Assembly (NCBI GenBank): GCA_002779605.1
Contig: PEWE01000011.1
Span: 1 to 64,000 of the forward strand
Length of the DNA: 64,000 bases
Direction: 5' to 3'
Source: Zetaproteobacteria bacterium CG06_land_8_20_14_3_00_59_53
Lineage (GTDB): Bacteria; Pseudomonadota; Zetaproteobacteria; Mariprofundales; Mariprofundaceae
Shown here: in pieces, positions 41,712 through 50,906 of the stretch
Layout of the letters: every line of letters begins with the position of its first letter
How positions within the stretch are numbered: position 1 is the stretch's first letter
Translations under genes and position numbers: made by a program
Notes under the pieces: generated by a model
The model's input: the letters and a program-made list of their open reading frames with translations, nothing else
The model's database searches: none
Told to the model about the DNA's origin: nothing

Positions 41712-42841
41712 GTCTTCATCATCTCCGTCAGCGTTGTGCATGCCTGATTCAGGGCGTGCGCCACGCCGGCATGCACGATACGTCCGTCCCAGGTGTTCAC
41801 ACCGCGCCGCAGCGCTGCATGGGTCTCTTGCGGACCGCGCAGTGCGGCCTCGATACCCTCATCCGCCAACATCTGTACAAAGGGAAGTGTGGCATGGGTC
41901 AACGCGCGGGTGGCGCTGAGCGGTACACAGGCCGGAAGATTCGGCAGGCAGCAGTGCAGCACGCCCGCCTCCACATACACCGGCTCGGCATAGCTGGTCG
42001 GCCTGCTGGTCTGCGAAATCCCGCCCTGATCGATGGCGATATCGACAAACACCCCGCCGCGCATCGTCGCCAGCAGTTCCGCGTTCAGCAGATGTGCCGC
42101 GTGCTCGCCGGCAATCAGTGTGGCTCCGATCAGCAGGTCGCAATCCTGCAACTTGTCGCGCAGCGCCTCCGCACTGAACACCTCTGCGCTGAAGTGCCCT
42201 GTGAGTTTCCTGTTCAGCGAAGCAATGCAAGCGGCACTGGTATCCAGCACACATACCTCCGCACCCATGCCGGCAGCCACCTGAGCGGCATTTCTTCCCG
42301 CATGACCGCCGCCGAGGATGAGCACGCGGGCGGGCGGTACGCCATCGGATCCGCCCATCAATTTCCCCTTGCCGGAAAAGGGCGTGCCGTTCTCCGATTG
42401 CAATAAATATGCGCCCATCTGCACGGCCACCCGTCCGGCTATCTGGCTCATCGGCGCGAGCAGCGGGAGTGAACCATTGTCCATCTGTACGGTCTCATAA
42501 CCGATGGCGCGTACCTGCTGCTGCAACAGGGATGGAACCAGTTCCGCAACAGCAGCCAGATGCAGGTAGGTGAACAGGCATAAGCCCGGATGGAAATAAG
42601 CGTATTCGACCGGCAGCGGCTCCTTGACCTTGACCACCAGTTCCGCATCCCAGGCCGAGGTTGTGTTCACGCTAAGCGCACCGGCGGCAAGATAATCTGT
42701 ATCGGCAAAGCCGCTGCCCAGGCCTGCACCGGCCTCGATGCGTACTTCATGCCCAGCCCGGGTCAGTATTTCCGTCCCTTGCGGCGTAAGGGCGACCCGA
42801 CGTTCGCGGTTTTTTATTTCCTTCGGTATCCCGATAATCAT
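41708..42841 (-). CDS. ald: Alanine dehydrogenase
   Basis: NAD-dependent enzyme that interconverts alanine with pyruvate and ammonia. 377 aa. N-terminal IGIPKEIKNRERRVALTP is the family signature, followed by LVVKVKEP, and the Rossmann segment VLILGGGHAGRNAAQVAAGMGA. The C-terminal DQGG (VDIAIDQGGISQTSRPT) is present. Visible catalytic residues include Lys in VKVKEP and the His of YFHPG. ATG 42841 has GAGG six bases upstream. No Lrp gene lies next to it. Confidence 0.94.
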   Translation of the reverse strand: MIIGIPKEIKNRERRVALTPQGTEILTRAGHEVRIEAGAGLGSGFADTDYLAAGALSVNTTSAWDAELVVKVKEPLPVEYAYFHPGLCLFTYLHLAAVAELVPSLLQQQVRAIGYETVQMDNGSLPLLAPMSQIAGRVAVQMGAYLLQSENGTPFSGKGKLMGGSDGVPPARVLILGGGHAGRNAAQVAAGMGAEVCVLDTSAACIASLNRKLTGHFSAEVFSAEALRDKLQDCDLLIGATLIAGEHAAHLLNAELLATMRGGVFVDIAIDQGGISQTSRPTSYAEPVYVEAGVLHCCLPNLPACVPLSATRALTHATLPFVQMLADEGIEAALRGPQETHAALRRGVNTWDGRIVHAGVAHALNQACTTLTEMMKT

Positions 42842-42976
42842 GACGTCCTCGCTGTGGCCGGCGTATCTGGCTTGATGAGTATAAAGCAAAACGGACAAAC
42901 GTGCGGCTGACTGTTTCCAGTGATTACCTGTTTGGCTAGTATCTCCCATGCGGCAACCAACCGCCAAGGAACCAAA

Positions 42977-44377
42977 ATGGCCATTTCTCTGAAACCTCTG
43001 ATGATTTCCGGCAAGGAAGTCCTCCCGCTTATTGAGGGAGGGAAGGGTGTTGCCGTGTCCAACGGCGAAAGCTCCGGTGCATGGGCTGCCGCAGGCGGGG
43101 TAGGGACTTTCTCGGCGGTAAACGCCGACAAGGTGGATGAAAACGGCCAGATCATCCGCACCGTTTATCACGGGCGCAGCCGCAAGGAACGCTTTGAAGA
43201 GCTGGTGTCGCAGGCCATTGCCGGCGGCATCTCACAGGCGCAGATCGCCCATGACGTCGCAGGCGGCGAAGGGCGTATCCATGCCAATATCCTGTGGGAG
43301 ATGGGTGGCGCGGAACATGTGCTGACCGGCGTTCTGGAAGGGGCGAAGGGCCTGATCCACGGCGTGACCTGCGGCGCAGGCATGCCTTTCCGTCTGGCCC
43401 CGATCGCGGCGCACTATCAGGTTTACTATTATCCGATCATCTCTTCGGCACGCGCCTTCCGTGCGCTGTGGTTGCGTTCCTACCGTAAGCATCCGGAGTG
43501 GCTGGGCGGCGTGGTCTATGAAGACCCCTGGCTGGCCGGTGGACACAACGGCCTGTCCAATTCCGAAGATCCGCTGCTGCCGGGCGACCCGTATCTGCGC
43601 GTGGCCGAGCTGCGTAAGACCATGAACGAATTCGGCCTGCAGAACACGCCGATCGTGATGGCCGGTGGTGTCTGGTTCCTGCGCGAATGGGCCAACTGGC
43701 TGGATAATCCGGAAATCGGCCCGATCACCTTCCAGTACGGCACCCGACCGATGCTGACCCAGGAAAGTCCCATCTCCGATGTCTGGAAGTCACGCCTGAT
43801 GCAGCTCAAGGAAGGCGATATCCGGCTGAATAAATTCTCGCCGACCGGCTTCTATTCGTCGGCTGTGTACAATCAGTTCCTGCACAATCTGTATGACCGC
43901 GCCGACCGCGAGGTGGCTTTTGTCGATCATCCGGCGGGCGATCATGTCGAGCCTTTCCGCTTCGGCGTGCGCAACAAAGAGGTGTTTGTGACCCGTCACG
44001 ATCACAAGCGCATCAATGAATGGATCGAGGAAGGTTTCACCAAGGGTCTGCAGACTCCGGATTCGACTCTGGTGTTCGTCACCCCTGCCGAGGCCAAGGA
44101 GATCCGCGAGGACCAACTGGGCTGCATGGGCTGTCTGTCGCAGTGCAGCTTTTCCAACTGGGCGGCGAACGAAGCGGGAACCACCGGCCGCAAGGCCGAT
44201 CCGCGCAGCTTCTGTATCCAGAAGACCCTGCAGGATATCGCGCACGGTGCCGATCCGAGCACGCATCTGATGTTCGCCGGCCATGCCGCTTACCGCTTCG
44301 CGCTCGATCCGTTCTATGCCAACGGCTTCATCCCGACGGTGAAGCAGTTGGTCGAACGCATCTGCACCGGCGACTAG
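42977..44377 (+). CDS. Nitronate monooxygenase-like FMN protein
   Basis: 466-residue FMN TIM-barrel of the nitronate monooxygenase/2-nitropropane dioxygenase superfamily. Seen: AAAGGVGTFSAVNADKV (about 35-51), GVTCGAGMPFRLAP, AGGHNGLSNSED, PIVMAGGVWF, and QYGTRPMLTQESP. The C-terminal region (from about 375) has a Cys cluster GCMGCLSQCSFSNW, which suggests an added iron-sulfur or metal site. The exact substrate is not known. ATG 42977 has AAGGAA upstream. Confidence 0.85.
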   Translation: MAISLKPLMISGKEVLPLIEGGKGVAVSNGESSGAWAAAGGVGTFSAVNADKVDENGQIIRTVYHGRSRKERFEELVSQAIAGGISQAQIAHDVAGGEGRIHANILWEMGGAEHVLTGVLEGAKGLIHGVTCGAGMPFRLAPIAAHYQVYYYPIISSARAFRALWLRSYRKHPEWLGGVVYEDPWLAGGHNGLSNSEDPLLPGDPYLRVAELRKTMNEFGLQNTPIVMAGGVWFLREWANWLDNPEIGPITFQYGTRPMLTQESPISDVWKSRLMQLKEGDIRLNKFSPTGFYSSAVYNQFLHNLYDRADREVAFVDHPAGDHVEPFRFGVRNKEVFVTRHDHKRINEWIEEGFTKGLQTPDSTLVFVTPAEAKEIREDQLGCMGCLSQCSFSNWAANEAGTTGRKADPRSFCIQKTLQDIAHGADPSTHLMFAGHAAYRFALDPFYANGFIPTVKQLVERICTGD

Positions 44378-44400
44378 GCAACCATCCAAGCAAACAGCTC

Positions 44401-44464
44401 ACCACAGAGGACACAGAGAAAGGCACAAGAAACTCGAAAGATTTTTCTCTGTGCTCTCTGTGGT
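44401..44464. repeat. Fold-back ACCACAGAGGACACAGAG repeat
   Basis: ACCACAGAGGACACAGAGAAA (44401-44421) is repeated inverted at 44444-44464 with two mismatches around a 22-base spacer. It is the clearest copy of the dispersed palindromic family. Located between two convergent genes, it may also act as a terminator. Confidence 0.75.
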
Positions 44465-44475
44465 AAAAAAGCCCT

Positions 44476-44802
44476 TTAGGCCAGGGCGCTGACCTTGGCG
44501 GCCATGATGAAATCGTTTTCGTGCAGGCCGCCGATCTTGTGAGTATAGAACAACACGTCGCAATAGCCCCATGTGTAGTTCAGCACAGGATGATGCCCCT
44601 CGGCCTCGGCCAGTTCCCCGACCTTCAGTGCAAAGGTCTGGGCTTCGATGAAATTGCCAAAGCTGAAATGGCGGGACAGGCGTGTGGCATCGCGGTTCAG
44701 TTCCCAGCCGGGTACCGCGTCCAGCATGGCCTGCGCCGCTTCTTTGCTCAACGGTGGCACACCGCCTTTACAGGGCTCACAGGTTCGACTTTTCAGATCC
44801 AT
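44476..44802 (-). CDS. phhB: Pterin-4a-carbinolamine dehydratase (PCD/DCoH)
   Basis: 108 aa. The family motif is EAEGHHPVLNYTWGYCDVLFYTHKIGGLHENDF, with the active-site His pair, Tyr and Trp. PCD recycles pterin for PhhA phenylalanine hydroxylase or may support molybdopterin assembly. No phhA is near. M at 44802 is chosen for its GGAGG five bases upstream; a longer ORF reaches 44823. Confidence 0.93.
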   Translation of the reverse strand: MDLKSRTCEPCKGGVPPLSKEAAQAMLDAVPGWELNRDATRLSRHFSFGNFIEAQTFALKVGELAEAEGHHPVLNYTWGYCDVLFYTHKIGGLHENDFIMAAKVSALA

Positions 44803-44855
44803 GGCTGCCTCCGTGACAACCATTCTAGCAGCTTCTACAGCGCGCAGGGCTCGAC

Positions 44856-45557
44856 TCAGGCAAGCAGGCCCCAGTAGCTGAGCAGGCGCTTCTTTGCGCG
44901 TGCTGCATCCTGTAAGGGGAACTGCCAGCGCAGGGCGTGCAGGCCGGCCTTCAGGGCAGCTTCCACATCCTCGGCTTCGTTATCGCCCAGATGCATCATG
45001 CGTTCCGGCTGCACATCAAGCCTGGAGGCAGTCCAGATGAAGATATCCTTCTGAGGTTTTTGCGCGCCGCATTCACCGGGCAGGGCCACTACATCGAACA
45101 GGCCCGGCAGCATGTCATCCAGCAGTCCGTACAGGCGCGCATCGAAATTCGAGATGATCGCCAGCTTCACATCGATCTCGCGCAATTGCAGCAGCATCGG
45201 TCCGAAATCCTCATGCACGCGCCATGCTTTGGGGCTAGCGAACCAGTCGAACAAGGCATCGAAGCAGTCGGTGAAACGCTTGTCATCCAGTGCGCAGCCG
45301 TACACCCGGGCGGCAAGATTCAACCACCATCGCCGCTCGAAGGCGTCGCGGTCTTCTCCCGGCGGGGTGAGCATCGGAGGTGCAGCCTGAAAGGCCAGAT
45401 CGAGGCGGCGGCGCATGGTCAGCTCGGTCGCCTCCAGTCCCACTTCAGCGGCAAAGCGTGTGTAGGTCACGGCTACGGGTTCGGCAAAATGAAGAAAGGT
45501 TCCCACGGCATCAAAACTCACGGCCATCGGCCGGTCCATACCCATCACATCTCTCAC
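44856..45557 (-). CDS. HAD superfamily hydrolase (subfamily IA)
   Basis: 233-residue HAD protein. Motif I is SFDAVGTFL: the first Asp nucleophile is present but the position of the second (general-acid) Asp is Val, as in the HDHD3/REG-2 branch. LAIISNFDARLYG (motif II), ECGAQKPQKDIF (motif III), and HLGDNEAEDVEAALKAGL (motif IV). Phosphatase activity is uncertain. GTG 45557 overlaps the cimA stop, so they are translationally coupled. Confidence 0.83.
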   Translation of the reverse strand: MRDVMGMDRPMAVSFDAVGTFLHFAEPVAVTYTRFAAEVGLEATELTMRRRLDLAFQAAPPMLTPPGEDRDAFERRWWLNLAARVYGCALDDKRFTDCFDALFDWFASPKAWRVHEDFGPMLLQLREIDVKLAIISNFDARLYGLLDDMLPGLFDVVALPGECGAQKPQKDIFIWTASRLDVQPERMMHLGDNEAEDVEAALKAGLHALRWQFPLQDAARAKKRLLSYWGLLA

Positions 45558-47182
45558 GGACGCACCTCATCAAGCATCAGCTTGTATTCGATGGCATCGA
45601 GCAGAGCCTGATAGCTGGCATCGATGATGTTTGTGGATACCCCGACCGTGGTCCATTTGCGTTCGCCGTCGGTGGATTCGATCAGCACGCGCACCGGCGC
45701 TTCGGTGGCCTGACTGGTGGAGAGTACGCGCACCTTGTAGTCTACCAGCCGGAATTCCTTCAGTGAAGGATAGAAATCCTGCAGTGCGGCACGCAAGGCC
45801 TTATCCATGGCGTTGACCGGACCGTTACCCAGGCTCGCGGTGTGCGCGAACTTCTTGCCGACACGCAGCATCACGGTCGCTTCGGCTTGTGGAGCACCGT
45901 CATCGCCGCGCTTTTCGTCGATCACACGGAAGCCTTCCAGGGTGAAGAAATGTTGCAGCTTGCCCTTGGCGCGCAGCAGCATCAGGTGGAAAGAGGCCTC
46001 GGCAGCTTCAAAGGCGAAGCCCTGATCCTCCAGCGATTTCACTTCGGCCACCAGTTCGGCCACTGCCGGATCGGAACCGTCCAGTTTCAGGCCGAAGCCG
46101 GTCTTGGCTGCCAACACCAGCACATTGCTGCGCCCGGCCTGATCGGAAACGGTGATGCGCTGCTGATTGCCGACGGCCTCCGGCGGGATGTGTTCGTAGA
46201 GTCGGGAAAGCTTGCGCACCGCCGACACATGGATGCCCCCCTTGTGCGCGAAGGAATTCAACCCGACGAAGGGTTGATGCCGCCAGGGCAGACGATTGGC
46301 CATTTCGTTGACGAAATCGGACAGGCCCTTGAGTTCGGTCAGACGTTCTCTGTCCACACCGCAATCCAGCCCCATTTTCAGCACCAGACAGGGGATGATC
46401 GAGGTCAGGTTGGCATTGCCGCAACGCTCGCCGATTCCGTTGATGGTGCCCTGCACCTGTTTCGCACCGTTCTTCACCGCGATCAGCGAATTGGCCACGG
46501 CCACCTCACTGTCGTTGTGCGTGTGGATGCCGATGATCTTGTCCGGATAGCGTGCCACCACCTCGCGCACCATCGCACCGGTGGCATAAGGCAGGCTGCC
46601 GCCGTTGGTATCGCACAGTACCAACGCATCGGCGCCGGCCTCGTGAGCCGCATCAAGCACCGCAAGGGCGTAATCATGATTGGCCGCATAACCGTCGAAG
46701 AAGTGCTCGGCATCGAAGAACACCTGCTCGAAGTGCCGTTTCAGATAGCGCACCGAGCCGCGTACCAGATCGAGATTTTCCTCCAGCGTGATGCCCAGTG
46801 CCTTGGTGACATGCAGATCCCAGGCCTTACCGAAGATGCAGGCCGCATCGGCACCGCTGGCGACGAGTTTTTTCAGTCCGGGATCACGGCTGGGTTTGTC
46901 GCCGGGGCGGGCGGTCGAGCCGAAGGCGACCAGTTTGCTGTGCCGCCAGTCGCGTTCGCGGGCCAGTTCGAAGAAGCGGTCATCCTTGGGGCTGGCGCCA
47001 GGCCATCCGCCTTCGATGTAGTCCACTCCGAAGGAAGCCAGACGCTCGGCGATGCGGATTTTATCCTCGGCGGAAAAGGTGATGCCTGCCGTCTGTCCGC
47101 CGTCGCGCAAGGTGGTGTCGAAAATCTGGACCCTGTTGGTTTTTCCGCTTTCGACGCGTTTGCTATCGACCTGTTCGCTCAC
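45554..47182 (-). CDS. cimA: Citramalate synthase CimA
   Basis: Condenses pyruvate and acetyl-CoA to (R)-citramalate, the start of the threonine-independent isoleucine route. 542 residues. The HMGL-like TIM barrel has IFDTTLRDGGQTAGITFS, GGWPGASPKDD, and the metal site in IGIHTHNDSEVAVANS. An LeuA-type allosteric domain (from about 370, LRVLSTSQATEAPVRVLIE) follows. GTG 47182 has GGAG six bases upstream; the open frame reaches 47200. The length and GGQTAG match the Geobacter-type CimA rather than LeuA. Confidence 0.95.
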   Translation of the reverse strand: MSEQVDSKRVESGKTNRVQIFDTTLRDGGQTAGITFSAEDKIRIAERLASFGVDYIEGGWPGASPKDDRFFELARERDWRHSKLVAFGSTARPGDKPSRDPGLKKLVASGADAACIFGKAWDLHVTKALGITLEENLDLVRGSVRYLKRHFEQVFFDAEHFFDGYAANHDYALAVLDAAHEAGADALVLCDTNGGSLPYATGAMVREVVARYPDKIIGIHTHNDSEVAVANSLIAVKNGAKQVQGTINGIGERCGNANLTSIIPCLVLKMGLDCGVDRERLTELKGLSDFVNEMANRLPWRHQPFVGLNSFAHKGGIHVSAVRKLSRLYEHIPPEAVGNQQRITVSDQAGRSNVLVLAAKTGFGLKLDGSDPAVAELVAEVKSLEDQGFAFEAAEASFHLMLLRAKGKLQHFFTLEGFRVIDEKRGDDGAPQAEATVMLRVGKKFAHTASLGNGPVNAMDKALRAALQDFYPSLKEFRLVDYKVRVLSTSQATEAPVRVLIESTDGERKWTTVGVSTNIIDASYQALLDAIEYKLMLDEVRP

Positions 47183-47356
47183 CCAACTCTCCATCCGCAC
47201 GGTGCGGTGTATTCACTGATGCAACTCGCAGCTGCCTGCAATGCAGCCGGATGATACGCCTTCGCAAAGCTCAGCGTAACCCGCTTGCCGCGGGTGTGAC
47301 GACGGACACTTTGATGCGTCTTGCCTGCATAGCCGCGCCCGTCTACATTGCCTGAC

Positions 47357-48352
47357 ATGCAAGCCATCATCATGACAACCGCAGGCGGACCGGAAGTATT
47401 ACAGCCGCAGGAATTTCCGATGCCTGAAATCATCAGTCCGCTGGATATCCGTGTGCGCCTTGAAGCTGCCGGCGTGAACCCTGTGGACACCAAGCTGCGC
47501 ACCGGCGGCCTGCTCTTTCCCGACGGTCTTCCGGCCATTCTGGGATGCGACGGAGCCGGTACGGTGGATGCTGTAGGCGGCGATGTCGAAGGCATCGCGC
47601 CCGGCGACAAGGTGTTTTTCTGCTACGGAGGCCTTGGACAACAAGCCGGCAACTATGCCGAATACACGGTGGTGCCCTCCTTCGCCGTGGCAAAAATACC
47701 GCATGGTGTCGAGATGGCCGAAGCGGCAGCAGCGCCGCTAGTGCTGATCACGGCATGGGAAGCCCTGTTCGACCGTGCACGCATGCAGGCAGGCGACAAG
47801 GTATTCGTGCATGCAGGAGCCGGCGGTGTCGGGCATGTGGCGATCCAGCTGGCCAAGCTCGCCGGTTGCGAGGTGGCCACCACGGTCAGCGATGCAGCCA
47901 AGGCTTCGTTTGTGTCATCGCTGGGTGCCGACTGCATCATCAACTACCGTGAACAGGATGTCGCACAGGCCCTGCTGGACTGGACGGGCGGGCATGGCGT
48001 GGATATCGCCTTCGATACCGTGGGCGGTGCCGCCTTCAATCAGCTGATCCCGGCGGTGCGGGTGTACGGCGATCTGGTCAGTATCCTGCAGATCCCGGCC
48101 GATGCCGATCTTAAAACCCTGCGTCTGCGCAACATCCGCATATCGCAGGAACTGATGCTCACCCCGATGGTGCTCGGCCTGAACGACGCGCTGGCCCACC
48201 ATGCCGATATTCTCGCCAGCTGTGCCGGCTGGATGGCCGAGGGTAAGTTGAAGGTTCATGTATCGCATCGCCTGCCGCTTGTGCAGGCCGCTGAAGCGCA
48301 TCGTCTGATTGCCGCAGGCTCCATGACCGGCAAAATCGTGTTGCAACAATGA
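47357..48352 (+). CDS. Zinc-binding-type quinone oxidoreductase / alcohol dehydrogenase
   Basis: 331-residue medium-chain dehydrogenase/reductase. The N-terminal GroES-like domain has GVNPVDTKLRTG and ILGCDGAGTVDAVGG. The coenzyme motif AGAGGVGHVAIQLAKLAGCEV binds NADPH. There is no structural-zinc Cys cluster, which fits the quinone oxidoreductase (QOR) branch despite its zinc-dependent relatives. ATG 47357 is preferred over TTG 47348. Confidence 0.9.
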   Translation: MQAIIMTTAGGPEVLQPQEFPMPEIISPLDIRVRLEAAGVNPVDTKLRTGGLLFPDGLPAILGCDGAGTVDAVGGDVEGIAPGDKVFFCYGGLGQQAGNYAEYTVVPSFAVAKIPHGVEMAEAAAAPLVLITAWEALFDRARMQAGDKVFVHAGAGGVGHVAIQLAKLAGCEVATTVSDAAKASFVSSLGADCIINYREQDVAQALLDWTGGHGVDIAFDTVGGAAFNQLIPAVRVYGDLVSILQIPADADLKTLRLRNIRISQELMLTPMVLGLNDALAHHADILASCAGWMAEGKLKVHVSHRLPLVQAAEAHRLIAAGSMTGKIVLQQ

Positions 48353-49722
48353 GCGGCACGCCTGACGGCGGCAGCCATCACAACGCACCGGCAACCGAAG
48401 CCGACCTGCTGCAATCCTTCACATCGGGCTGCAAGCCGCGTGATGACTGGCGGCTGGGCACCGAACACGAAAAGATCGGTTTCTGTCTGGATTCCCTTCG
48501 ACCCATCCCCTATGAAGGCGCACGCAGTATCCACCGCGCCCTTGAGTTGCTGGTCACCGACGGCTGGGTGCTTGATTACGAGGATGGCAATCCCATCGCG
48601 CTCAGGCGCGGCATGGCCAATATCACGCTCGAACCGGGCGGACAGCTGGAGCTTTCGGGGGCGCCACTGGCCACGGTGCACGAAACCTGTGCCGAGGTGC
48701 GCGATCATCTGCGCCTGTTGAGCCATGTGCGTCAGGACCTGCGTATCGGTTTCCTCGGCCTCGGCTTCCAGCCGAAATGGGGGCGTGACGAGATACCGTG
48801 GATGCCGAAGGGGCGATACGCCGTGATGCGGCGCTATATGCCGCAGGTCGGTGCGCATGGCCTGGATATGATGCTGCGTACCGCCACCGTGCAGGTGAAT
48901 CTGGATTTTGCATCCGAGACGGACATGGTGCGCAAGATGCGCGTCGGCTATTGCCTGCAGCCACTGGTCACCGCCTTGTTCGCTGCCAGCCCCTTTTCCG
49001 ACGGGGAGCCTTCGGGTTATCTCTCCACTCGCGCCGCTGCCTGGCTGGATACCGACCGTGCGCGCACCGGCATTCCGGCGATGATCTTCGATGAGAACTT
49101 TGGCTTCGAGCGCTATATGCACTGGCTGCTGGATGTGCCGATGTATTTCGTCATCCGCGATGGAAAGTATATCGACTGCGCGGGTCAGAGCTTCCGCGAT
49201 TTTCTCAAGGGTAAACTGGCCGCTCTGCCCGGCGAGTTGCCGACCATGGATGACTGGGAGCTGCACATGACCACCGTGTATCCCGAGGTGCGACTGAAGC
49301 GCTATATGGAGATGCGCGGTGCCGACGCCGGCGGCAAGCCCTGGATCTGCGCACTGCCAGCCTTGTGGAAGGGCTTGCTCTACGATCAGAAAGCCCTGGA
49401 CAAGGTGCATGCGATGGTGGCCGACTGGACGCATGCCGAGGTGCTGGGTATGCGCGCTGCCGTACCCGAACGGGGACTGAAAACCCGTTTCCGGGAAACC
49501 ACCCTGTTACAACTGGCCGAGGACGTGGTGGACATCGCGCGCGCAGGCCTTGAGCACAGCAGGCAGTTGAACGCTGCGGGTCAGGACGAGACCATCCACC
49601 TTGCCCCGGTGATTCGCGCCGTGGACAACAACTGGACGCAGGCCGAAGCCTGGCTTGAGGCCTATCACAAGGATTGGGACGGGCGCATCGAGCCGATCTT
49701 CCAGTTCGCGGCACTGCCATGA
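48349..49722 (+). CDS. gshA: Glutamate-cysteine ligase (plant/alpha-proteobacterial GCS2 type)
   Basis: First step of glutathione synthesis, forming gamma-glutamylcysteine. 457 aa. Family blocks: RLGTEHEKIGF near the start, EDGNPIALRRGMANITLEPGGQLELSG, GLGFQPKWGRDEIPWMPKGRYAVMRRYM, and HMTTVYPEVRLKRYMEMRGAD. This is the type shared with plants and alphaproteobacteria, unlike E. coli GshA. gshB is not in the window. It overlaps both neighbours. Confidence 0.95.
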   Translation: MSGTPDGGSHHNAPATEADLLQSFTSGCKPRDDWRLGTEHEKIGFCLDSLRPIPYEGARSIHRALELLVTDGWVLDYEDGNPIALRRGMANITLEPGGQLELSGAPLATVHETCAEVRDHLRLLSHVRQDLRIGFLGLGFQPKWGRDEIPWMPKGRYAVMRRYMPQVGAHGLDMMLRTATVQVNLDFASETDMVRKMRVGYCLQPLVTALFAASPFSDGEPSGYLSTRAAAWLDTDRARTGIPAMIFDENFGFERYMHWLLDVPMYFVIRDGKYIDCAGQSFRDFLKGKLAALPGELPTMDDWELHMTTVYPEVRLKRYMEMRGADAGGKPWICALPALWKGLLYDQKALDKVHAMVADWTHAEVLGMRAAVPERGLKTRFRETTLLQLAEDVVDIARAGLEHSRQLNAAGQDETIHLAPVIRAVDNNWTQAEAWLEAYHKDWDGRIEPIFQFAALP

Positions 49723-49928
49723 TCGGCGGCGACCCCATGCATGCAGACATCCTGCGTCATCCGCATTTCACCTGTCAGCGTTGCGGCAGCGACAATGTGC
49801 TGGAGGTCGATTCCTCCGAGGGTTTTCCGCAAAGCTTTGTCTGGGATTGCCTTCGCTGCTGCAATCCGCACGAGGTCACCGTACGGCTCGACGGGGATGA
49901 TCTGAGCGTGCAGGCCGAGCCGGTTTGA
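49719..49928 (+). CDS. CPXCG-family cysteine-rich protein
   Basis: 69 residues. Cys ligand set FTCQRCGSDNVLEVDSS, then EGFPQSFVWDCLRCCNPHEV, the CPXCG family pattern of two metal-binding pairs. Family function unknown. It overlaps gshA by four bases. rsmA follows four bases later. Confidence 0.86.
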   Translation: MIGGDPMHADILRHPHFTCQRCGSDNVLEVDSSEGFPQSFVWDCLRCCNPHEVTVRLDGDDLSVQAEPV

Positions 49929-49932
49929 TGGG

Positions 49933-50709
49933 ATGAACGAAGGACAGGGCAGGGCCAAAAAATCTCTCGGGCAGCATTTTCTGGTGGACCGCAGTGCGAT
50001 CGCCCGAATCGCCAATGCCATCCCCGAGGGCACGGCCACGCTGGAGATTGGTCCCGGTCGCGGCGCGATCACCGAAGCCTTATTGCAGCGTGTCGGCGCG
50101 CTTACCCTGATCGAGCTGGATGATGCCCTGGCCGCCATGTGGCTTGAGCGCTCGGAAAGCGAGCCGAAATTGCATCTGGTACACGGCGATGTGATGAAAG
50201 AGCTCGGGCCGACAGTTGCTGATAAAGCCCCGCAATGGATCGCCGGAAATCTTCCCTACAATATCTCAGGCCCCTTATCCGCGGCCCTGTTTTCGCTGCA
50301 TCTGTCCGGCGGCATGGTACTGATGTACCAGCGCGAGGTGGCCGATAGAATCGCCGCCGATGCCGGCAGCAAAACCTATGGCGGTCTCTCCGTTCTGGCG
50401 CGGCACTTCTACAACGTGAAACGCCTGCTGCTGCTGCCGCCGGGGGCCTTCAATCCACCGCCCAAGGTGCACTCCGCCGTGCTGCTGCTCACCCCGCACG
50501 GACAGCAACCGGCCTGCGATTTCGATGCCCTGCAACGCACCGTACGACAGGGCTTCGCGCATCGCCGCAAGACCATCAACAACAACTTCCGTGGTGATAT
50601 GGATGCGGCAGACTGGGCCACGGTCGGCATCGACCCCGGCACCCGCCCCGAACAACTCGACTACCCCGCCTGGTCACGCCTGGCGACCTTCCTCGCTAGC
50701 AGGAGCTGA
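49933..50709 (+). CDS. rsmA: 16S rRNA dimethyltransferase RsmA (KsgA)
   Basis: Dimethylates A1518 and A1519 of 16S rRNA (E. coli numbering), a late 30S check. 258 aa. KKSLGQHFLVDRSAI, the SAM motif LEIGPGRGAITEALL, the catalytic NLPYNISGPL, and HSAVLLLTPH are all present. In enterobacteria this gene follows pdxA, but here it is linked to gshA. The start has no strong Shine-Dalgarno but is ATG within coupling distance. Confidence 0.96.
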   Translation: MNEGQGRAKKSLGQHFLVDRSAIARIANAIPEGTATLEIGPGRGAITEALLQRVGALTLIELDDALAAMWLERSESEPKLHLVHGDVMKELGPTVADKAPQWIAGNLPYNISGPLSAALFSLHLSGGMVLMYQREVADRIAADAGSKTYGGLSVLARHFYNVKRLLLLPPGAFNPPPKVHSAVLLLTPHGQQPACDFDALQRTVRQGFAHRRKTINNNFRGDMDAADWATVGIDPGTRPEQLDYPAWSRLATFLASRS

Positions 50710-50721
50710 AGCAAAGGCGCT

Positions 50722-50893
50722 TCACCACAAAGGACACAGAGTGCACAGAGAAAACCAGAAATGATTGAGATTGGGCTAAGTGCGCTTACGACCGCCTCGA
50801 CCTGATGAATTGATACGGATGCGGAAATGATGGAATAAAAAACCATTCCTTTGTCTCGCCTCTACTCCGCGCTCTCTGTGTCCTCTGTGGTGA
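50722..50893. repeat. Inverted pair of ACAGAG repeats
   Basis: TCACCACAAAGGACACAGAG (50722-50741) and its inverse at 50874-50893, 19 of 20 matching, enclose about 130 bases without a recognised gene. The arms match the repeat at 44401. Between convergent rsmA and plsC it may fold and terminate. Confidence 0.65.
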
Positions 50894-50906
50894 GCAATGT
50901 CGGATG

